From positions 434,001 to 498,000 of the forward strand of contig OZ251255.1 in assembly GCA_965240325.2 (NCBI GenBank): a stretch of 64,000 bases of DNA, written 5' to 3'. The first letter of the stretch is position 1; every line of letters starts with the position of its first letter. Made by a program: the position numbers and the translations under genes. Under the pieces are notes generated by a model that was given only the letters and a program-made list of their open reading frames with translations, was not told where the DNA came from and searched no databases. This document shows positions 56,989 to 64,000 of the stretch, one piece after another. The stretch is from Rebecca billardiae RCC1528. Taxonomy: Eukaryota; Haptophyta.

Positions 56989-57656
56989 GACTGAGTGGCG
57001 AGCGTGCCGGCAATGGCTCCGGCGCGCACTCGGCGTGCCGGGGCACGGCCGCGGGGGCGCTCGGCGGCACCCAGCCTCCTAGCAGCGCGCGCGCCAGGAG
57101 CCAGGCAGGCGGGCAGGCGGGCGGGCATGCCGTGTGCGCCCGCACTGGGGCGGGACTGGCCGCCGGCCGGCGGGACCCAACGTCACAACGTGCTGATCGT
57201 ACGATGCATGCTACTCGTATAAGACATGGCGGGCACGACGGAGGAAGTGCACAGCCGCAGGCTCCCAGAGTCCCAGTCCGTGCGGCGCGCCCGCGGCGGC
57301 ACTCCTCGGCGCCGCGTGCGCTGCACATCCGTCAGTGGCGCGCGGTCAGAAATCTTTGTAGTGAAGTAATGTTGTCGGCGGCTGGCCTGTCGAGCGGTCT
57401 TTCGCGCACGGCATTTTTGTGCGTGCGGCCACGAGTTCTCCGCCGGCGCATTTCATTCTCTCGTCATCAGCGAATGCGCAGTTGCGCTGCCGGCGCGTCT
57501 CGTCAAATGTGTGGCAACGGGCTGCGCACGCACCGGAAGCCCGGTGATGAATAAAGCGCAGCCGGGATCAAGACGACGCCCGAGCGGCACCGCGCAAGTC
57601 GCAAGCGTAATCGTCGTGCATCGTGCACGCCCGCGTCCGCGTCGCGCGCAAGCAGC
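56989..57656. other. Intergenic between TIR-like gene and SulP gene
   Basis: No gene is visible. It should hold the 3' UTR of the TIR-like gene and the promoter of the SulP gene. Confidence 0.4.
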
Positions 57657-59422
57657 ATGCCGCGCCCGACGACCGCACGCCTGGCGTGCGCGCTCGCGCT
57701 GGCGGCGGCGCTGCCCTGCGCCTCGGCGCTCGCCAGCCCGCCGCGCCGCCTCCTCTGCCCCTCGCTTGTCTCGCGCGCGCGGCCGATCGGACGCCCGCGA
57801 ACGCTCGCCGCCGCTGCAGACGACGCGCCTCCGCCGCCGGCCGCGCCGCTCGCGCCGCCTCCGCCGCCGGGGGTGACGAAGGAGGTGCTGGCGGGTATGA
57901 CCGTCGCGCTCGCCTCCATCCCCTCCTCCGTCGCCTTCGCCGCCATCGCCGGCGTGTCGCCGCTCGTCGGCGTTTGGTCCTCGGTGGTGCTCGGCCTGGC
58001 GGCACCGCTGCTGGGCTCGCGGCCGGGCGTGATCTCGGGGGCGGCGGGCGTGGTGGCGGTGCCGCTCGGCCCGCTTGTCGCCGCGCAGGGCCCCGCCGTC
58101 ATCACCCTCGTCACCCTCCTCGCCGCCATCATCGAGGCCCTATTCGGACTACTCAAGCTGGGTAAGTTGGTTAACCTCGTCTCGCCGACCGTGATGAGCG
58201 GCTTCCTCAACGGTGCGCCAACGGCCGGCGGCGCGCGCGGGGGGGAGCCGTGCCGCCCGGGAGCGGGGCGCCGCGCCGTGGGCCGCGTGCGCGCCGCGGC
58301 GTGCCGCGCGTGCCACGCCCAGCGCGCGCGCGCGCGCGCGCGCGCCTCCCTCCCGCCGCCGCACGTTCCGCTCGTGTGTTTCGTCGTATTCCCCCGCCGG
58401 AAGAACTAAAGAAGAAGAAGAATCTCCTTTTTTGGCGCTCCTGGGGATAGCGTATGCACGCGCGGTATCGACCCCCTCCCGCCTCACGGCCGTGCGCTCC
58501 CCACCGCGCCGCCACGCGCCCGCCGCGCGCCACGGACGCACCGCCAGGCCTGGGTGCGCTATTGATTCAATCGCAGCTCAAAGTGTTCGGCGCGGCCGCG
58601 CCGAGCGCCGCCGCCGCCATGGGCGTCGCCGCCGCGACGGCGGCGCTGGTGCAGCTGGTGCCGCGCGTGACGTCGGCGGTGCCGCCGTCGCTCGCGGCGC
58701 TCGTGCTCACGACGGCGGGCGCGCGCGCTCTCTCGCTCCCGTCAGCCACTCTCTCCTCCTCCGCCGCCGAGGGCACCTTTGCCGGCGGGCTCGCGGTGCT
58801 GCCCTCCCTGGCTCCCCTCCCGGACTTGTCGGTGACGGCCGTTACGGCGGTCGGCGGCGTGGCGCTGTCGATCGCGCTGATCTCCGTGCTGGAGACGCTG
58901 CTCGCGGCGAAGGTGCTGGACAGCCGCGGCGGCGCGAGCGGCGGCGACGACGCCGCCGCGCAGGGCGGCGGCGCGGCCGACCGCAACTGCCTCGCCATGG
59001 CTGGGGGGAATCTAGCGTCAGCGCTGCTCGGCGGGTTCGGCGGCTGTGGTTTGATTCCCCAGACGGTGCTGAACGCGCAGTCCGGCGGGCGGGGCCGGCT
59101 GTCGGCGCTGGCGTACGCGCTGAGCATGGGCGGCTTTGTCGTCGCCGCCGCCCCACTCGTCGGCGCTGTCCCTGTCGCCGCCCTCGCAGGCATCATGATG
59201 ACAGTTGGCGCGACCACGATTCAGTGGGCGCCGACGCGCGCGGCGCTGGCCGACGCTCGCACGTCCCGGACGCACGTGCCCGGACTGGCCGCGCTCGCGC
59301 TCGCCACGGTCGTCTGCTTCAAGGTGGACATGGCCGCGGGCATCGTGCTCGGCATCGTCGCCGAGAAGGTTCTCGGCCGCCTGCTCGGCAAGCCGCCACA
59401 CAGCGCCGCCGCCGCCGCTTAG
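57657..59422 (+). CDS. SulP-family anion transporter, probably plastid-targeted
   Basis: Exons 57657..58212 and 58548..59422 splice MSGFLNG to LGALLIQSQLKVFGA in phase 1, giving 476 residues. The N-terminus has a signal-peptide-like core (LALAAALPCASA) followed by a Ser/Arg-rich stretch, the bipartite leader used for complex secondary plastids. The transporter core starts LAGMTVALASIPSSVAFAAI and has SulP motifs GVSPLVGVWSS, ISGAAGVVAVPLG, AGGNLASALLGGFGGCGLI and VNAQSG-like LNAQSGGRGRLSALAYAL. It should carry sulfate or another anion with protons or sodium. The usual C-terminal STAS domain is absent; the protein ends soon after the last hydrophobic segment (AALALATVVCFKVDMAAGIV), so it is a short form. 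Plastid envelope is inferred from the leader. Confidence 0.85.
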
Positions 59423-60090
59423 CCGCGGGCAGCAGCCGGCGCAGCGCCCGGCGCTGACCGCGCTGAGCCTGAGGGCAGCACAGCCCATGGAAGTGTCAGC
59501 AGCAAGTGACAGTATAGCAGCATCAGCATATCAGCGCACCAGACATCGTCGTCATATCGTAAGCGCTACGACGACTGCTGCGGCATATGCGCGCGCGGCC
59601 GATGATATCGCGGCCTCAGCATCAGGCTCATGAATTGCTGGCGGATCATCATCGCGTCGTCGCGATCTGTCAGTGCATGCGGTGTGCCGCCGTGACTCGT
59701 GAGCGCACGCCACTGCTCGGTCGTCGTCGTCCACGTCTGACTCGGTCTCGGAGCCGCCCGCTCGACGCGGGATGAGGGTGATGACGCCGCCTCCGACGAT
59801 GACCATTGGCAGCATCGCGCTGCGGACTAGCCACGCGCGCCGCACGCCAGCGTACCGCGCCCCCGCGTGGTCGGCGTCCGCTCGGCAGCTCGCCGCGTCG
59901 GCGGACGAGATGGCAGCATCGGCCATCGGCCGCCGGCGCCGCCGCTGGCCTGGGGCCGAGGCGGCGCGGCGCACGCGCGCGACCGATCGGGCGGCGTGGC
60001 GCGCGGCGGCGCGAGGCAGCACGCTGCGAGTCCGCGGGCGACCAGCGGCAGGCGGGCGCGCAGGCGCCGGCTGCGCAGCGCTCGGCGTCG
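59423..60090. other. 3'-to-3' interval between SulP and SmB genes
   Basis: The genes converge here, so both 3' UTRs fall in this 668-bp stretch. GC is lower than in the genes. No further gene seen. Confidence 0.45.
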
Positions 60091-61961
60091 TCACTGCGGC
60101 GGTGGCGGCATGCCTGGTGGCGGCATGCCCGGCGGCGGCCTGTAGCCAGGCGGCGGCATGCCAGGCGGCGGCATCCCGGGCGGCGGCATGCCAGGCGGCG
60201 GCATGCCCGGTGGCGGCATGCCCGGTGGTGGCATGCCGGGCGGTGGCATGCCCTGTGGCGGCATGCCGCCATAGCCCTGCGGCGGGCCCCCGTACTGCTG
60301 CTGCTGCCCCGGCCAGCCTGGCGGCGGCCCACCCATCCCAGGCGGTGGCATCCCAGGCGGCGGCATGCCGGGCGGCGGCATGCCGGGCGGCGGCCCGCCG
60401 TAGCCCGGGTGCCCGCCATAACCGCCGGGGCCGGGCGGCGGCGGCGGCATGCCGCGGCCCATGCCCGGCGGCGGCGGCGGCGGCATGCCGGGCGGCGGCG
60501 CGCCGGGCGGCGCCATCGGCGGCTGTGGCATGCCATAGGAAACGGGTGCGGCGCTCACTGCGCGGCGGCGGCGGCGGGCGCGGCGGCGGCGGCGGGCGCG
60601 GCGGCGGCGGCGGGCGCGGCGGGAGCGGCGAGGGCGCGGGGCGGGGCGTCAGTGCGGAGCGGGGCCTCCTGCCGCGGGGCGGCACGCACGCCGGCCTCAC
60701 GCGGCACCGCACACAGTCCCGTGCCACACCGCGCGCGCGCACCCGCTGGGCGTGGCGCCATCTGTGCCGCGGACGGGCCACCGACGCCGCGCGCCGGCCC
60801 TGCCAACCCCTGTGGTGCCGCGCCTGGCTGCGGCGGCGGCATCCCTGCGGCGAGGGCGAATGCGCGCGGCGCGGGGCGCGGGCGCGGCGGCGGGTGCGCG
60901 GGGGCATGAGCCGCCGCGCGGGCGGGCGCCGCGTGGCCACGCGCACGCCCACTGCACCCACGCGAAGAGAAGAAAACAAAAGAAAAGAAAAGAAAATCAA
61001 AACAAACCCAAGGGCCTGACAGCCAACGCGCGCAGCGCGGGCGAGCGCGCGCGCGCCGCCCCGCGCCCCTGCGGGTGTGGCGCGCCCCCCGCCCAGCCCC
61101 CGCGGCCCCGCGCGCCCTCCCCGCACGCGCCAGCCCCCGCCCAAACCCACCCGGCACGCACGGCAGCCAGCGCCCCCCGCCGGCTCGGCGCACAGTGTGG
61201 TTGTCGTCAGCGCAGCGCTCTTGATATCAATAAGCGTGTGAAATGCCTCACCGCCGGCTGGGTGCCCGCCTGCCCCCCCGCGCGCGCGGACACGGCGCGG
61301 CGACGCGCCCGCCACGCCCCGGCGCTGCACCCAGCGCCCGCGCACGCCACCGCGCGCGCACACCCCCATCCCCCCCGCCGCGCCTCGCGCGTGGCCCTCC
61401 ACCAGTCTGACGTGCTTAGCGCCGCTGCAAGGCTCAGCATTAGCATGGGGTTATTCGTCACAAGGCATAGAGCCTCAGTCAATAAGCGGTGTTTGTTCGT
61501 CCTTGCCCGCAGCAGACGCCGCGCGCCCTCCCCGCCCTCCCACACACGCGCACATCCCCCCGGCCCGCACCCCCGCGCGGCCGCGCCCCCGCGGCCATGC
61601 GCGCGGCGCGCGGCCGCGCCGCCGCCGCACCTCTGCCCGCCGCGGCTGCGGTGCCCGGACCGCTCTCCGCCTTCTCGACGACCTTGATGCGCGTGTCGTC
61701 CTTCGGCGGGGGCCCCTCCACCGAGAGCGAGACCACGCACTCGCCGCGCACGAGCGTGAGCCCCAGCGTGCGCTTCTCGTCGACCTCCTCCTTGCCGCCC
61801 TTTGTTTTGTTTGTCCGCCATTCCTCGCAGTCGCCGAGGACGAGGTTCATGTGCTTGTCGAAGGCCATGAAGCGGCCGACGAGCACGCGCGAGTCGTGCA
61901 GGGTCACCCGCATCCGGTAGTTGATCAGCTGCAGCATCTTGTTCGCCTTGGGCGTCGCCAT
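60091..61961 (-). CDS. SNRPB: Small nuclear ribonucleoprotein SmB
   Basis: Exons 61961..61631, 60844..60743 and 60557..60091 give 299 residues in phase. The Sm fold is read from [19 protein letters not shown] through [23 protein letters not shown] (Sm1) and [20 protein letters not shown] (Sm2), followed by PPPKDDTR. Exon 2 supplies [24 protein letters not shown], the conserved SmB linker. Exon 3 is a repeat of Pro-Pro-Pro-Gly-Met with about fifteen units, the diagnostic SmB/N C-terminus. It belongs to the heteroheptameric Sm ring of U1, U2, U4 and U5 snRNPs and acts in pre-mRNA splicing. Intron 1 (786 nt) is the longest seen in the window and contains an A-rich stretch. It is head-to-head with RPS28. 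Confidence 0.95.
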
Positions 61962-62153
61962 GGCGCCCGAGGCGTGCTGCTGCGGCTCCGACCGCGTAGC
62001 AGCGATGCGCCGTCGGCAGAGGGGCGACGATGGCGGCGGACAAGATGAGTCCGGATGGGCCAAGCCAATGCACCGGACTTTCACGTGGCCACCAGCTCGC
62101 CAAGCGCCGGGGCCGAAGCCACGCGCCAGCAGCACAGCCAACCTCGTTCGACG
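61962..62153. promoter_or_regulatory. Shared divergent promoter region (SmB / RPS28)
   Basis: 192 bp between start codons of two housekeeping RNA-machinery genes. It contains a CCAAT motif (about 62066-62070) and a CACGTG E-box-like hexamer (about 62081-62087). No TATA box is seen. Confidence 0.6.
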
Positions 62154-62582
62154 ATGGTGCGCGCTGCACGCTGCGCGCCCCCCCCGCGCCTGGCCGCGCG
62201 GGGCGCCGAGCGCGGAGCGCGCCGCCGTGGCCGGGGCGTGCGATGCAGCCAGTGCTCTCGCGCAGGCTGTGGCGCGCCGCGCATCGCGCCGCTCGCCCCC
62301 GATCCGCTGCGATCGGACGCGGACTGCGGCGGCGGAGCGCCCACGCCTCACCGCGCCGCGCGCCCGCCCGCGCCTGGCGCCGCGCAGGATCAACCGGTGA
62401 AGCTGTGCAAGGTGACGAAGGTGCTCGGCCGCACCGGCCAGACCGGCCAGGTCACGCAGGTCCGCGTCGAGTTCCTCGACGACCCCGCGCGCTCGATCAT
62501 CCGCAACGTGAAGGGGCCCGTCCGCGAGGGCGACATCCTGATGCTGCTGGAGTGGGAGCGCGAGGCGAGGCGACTCCGATAA
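62154..62582 (+). CDS. RPS28: 40S ribosomal protein S28e with a start-codon-only first coding exon
   Basis: Exon 1 encodes only the ATG (62154-62156), followed at once by the donor GTGCGC. Exon 2 is 62388..62582 and reads [47 protein letters not shown] and EREARRLR, giving 65 residues against 60-69 in other eukaryotes. The match is essentially complete. RPS28 is a structural protein of the small ribosomal subunit. The start was chosen because exon 2 begins in the family at residue 2 and this ATG|GT is the only in-frame donor that yields M-D. A different, longer leader such as [10 protein letters not shown] (62055) is less family-like. A 231-nt intron separates the exons. Confidence 0.9.
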   Translation: MVRAARCAPPPRLAARGAERGARRRGRGVRCSQCSRAGCGAPRIAPLAPDPLRSDADCGGGAPTPHRAARPPAPGAAQDQPVKLCKVTKVLGRTGQTGQVTQVRVEFLDDPARSIIRNVKGPVREGDILMLLEWEREARRLR

Positions 62583-62667
62583 GCGCGCCGCGTGCGGACG
62601 GCCGCCGCGGCCGCGCCGCGCGCCACGCCGGGCGCGCCGCGGGCCCACGCCCGACGGACGCGCTCGA

Positions 62668-62712
<45 letters not shown>

Positions 62713-64000
62713 TTGCCTGAGCCTCGCTTGGCGCGGTCGTCGCCGGAGCGGACGAGCGACGCGTGTGTGCTCGCGGCGCGGTGCGTCGGGTGCTCGTGGT
62801 TTGCCTCGTGCTGCCGTGGCATCGCAGCTGCTCCCGCGCGTCGGTGGCCTCGGCGTGCGTGTGCGCACCGCTCCTGGAGGCCGGGCCGGGGCCACCGGAG
62901 GCCATCGGGTGCACAGGCGTGCGCCCGTGGCTGGAGTTGAGCTGGGTGGTGGGCTGTGTGACTGCGCGGGCCGGCGGGGCGTTCGACGGGATTGCTCGTG
63001 CTGCACGGCGCATGGCGGGTTGCAGATGGCCGTCCGCTGCGACCTAATGCACCACGCTGCGCGTGGCCTCCTCACAGATTCGCCTCCGAGGCTGCTACTG
63101 CTAGTGCTGCCGAAGTGATTTCGGTCCGCGGGCGCGGCCGAGCCGGGCGCCCGCCGGGCTGGTTGGTACCTGCGCGTCGTCGTTCTGCGTGACTCAGATC
63201 GAATGAACGCGGGCGCGCCGCGGCCACTGGCACATCACTCGCAGTATTCACGAGCTGATGATGCTGCTGCTCAAATTATATATACTTATTATAATTGTTT
63301 AATTGTTTTATTGTCAATGGGCCCCTGATGATTCACAATGGCGATCTCGGCAACAGTAGTAGGGGAGATACACGATCTGATGAGACCGCACCGCGCCACG
63401 GCAGCACGCACAGGCACTAGCCACTACGACTACTGATGAGTATATATATATACTACGACGACTGCTGTACGACGCTACTCTCAACTCTGTCCGAGTTGGA
63501 CTGTAGCGCGCAGTCGTTATCAATATCAGTGCTCGGTGATGCCATTCCCCATTGGCGCATTGCAGGCCGCGGGCATATCGAATAACCGCGCTGAGTCGAT
63601 GCGCGAGTATATACCGGCTACTGTAAGCAAGCCGTGTAGCAGCAGATCGCGAGCAGCAGCGGTTGCAACGGTTGTGATCGAATAATAATTATAAGTAATT
63701 GTCCGACGACATACCGTCATTTAGCCGCCATCATAATATTCATAACAAGTCCTTGACGTTTGGCTGAATCTGTATGTGACACAGAGTGACTAGTGAGAGT
63801 GGCGCAGCTGGCGTGCGCGGCACGACCGCGCGACGCGGCGCGCGGAGTCGGATTTGATTGAGTCGTGCTTCCGACGGCTGGGCTGGGCTCTGGGACATAT
63901 TTATTTGTAAGTGATGACTCCGCAAGCGCCACGCTCGTCAGACACCTACATATGGCATGCTGGTTGTCGAAATCACAGTAAATCAATGGCGGGCTGCTGT
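62583..64000. other. Right-edge gene-poor interval
   Basis: No recognisable gene beyond the RPS28 stop. From about 63.2 kb composition becomes AT-rich with short TA runs (about 63281-63290 and 63439-63450). The window ends here. Confidence 0.5.

Noticed and set aside
59552-61402. 616-residue minus-strand frame over the SmB gene
   Set aside because: Out of frame with the Pro-Pro-Pro-Gly-Met repeat; it reads the repeat as Ala/His and has no domain.

Overview
The window is nuclear DNA of a very GC-rich eukaryote, most likely a unicellular alga with a secondary plastid. A haptophyte or a close ecological equivalent fits best, but this is inference because no marker names the species. The reasons are: short spliceosomal introns (about 120-790 nt) that nearly all begin GTGCG or GTGTG and end CGCAG; CCG/GGC trinucleotide expansions in coding DNA; a SulP transporter with a signal-peptide-plus-transit leader; and a hydroxyproline O-arabinosyltransferase. 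Interstitial TTAGGG-type repeats recur inside introns.

Layout. 1-5.97 kb: leftward MULE-type transposase gene carrying a 2-oxoglutarate/Fe(II) dioxygenase-like domain, running off the left edge. 6.0-10.1 kb: gene-poor, with a 0.5-kb MITE. 10.1-13.2 kb: membrane RING-H2 E3 ligase (leftward). 13.8-15.8 kb: PWI-domain RBM26/27-like RNA-binding protein (leftward). 16.0-24.1 kb: very long ABCG transporter with an EF-hand in its linker (rightward). 24.1-26.2 kb: gene-poor, AT microsatellites. 26.2-29.3 kb: myristoylatable TIR-like/leucine-rich-repeat protein (leftward). 29.9-31.6 kb: unknown membrane protein and its decayed tandem copy. 31.9-34.5 kb: F-box/RCC1 protein (leftward). 34.6-39.5 kb: HPAT-like glycosyltransferase, 11 exons (rightward). 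40.4-41.9 kb: membrane TIR-like protein. 43.1-46.0 kb: TKL-like protein kinase. 46.0-50.7 kb: gene-poor, one small unknown gene and a second MITE. 50.7-52.0 kb: sulfotransferase-like protein. 52.5-57.0 kb: a divergent pair of membrane proteins, one with a TIR-like C-terminus. 57.7-59.4 kb: plastid-type SulP transporter. 60.1-62.6 kb: divergent pair SmB and ribosomal protein S28e.

The genes do not form one pathway. Themes worth noting are (a) three different membrane-associated proteins sharing a TIR-like domain with a conserved W-x3-E, a candidate signalling or innate-immune family; (b) four head-to-head gene pairs with 150-330 bp shared promoters; (c) five introns carrying telomere-like repeats; (d) two MITEs with the same CAGG termini and TA target duplications; and (e) a fused dioxygenase-transposase. 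Exon boundaries were derived by hand from reading frame, splice dinucleotides and protein-family continuity.
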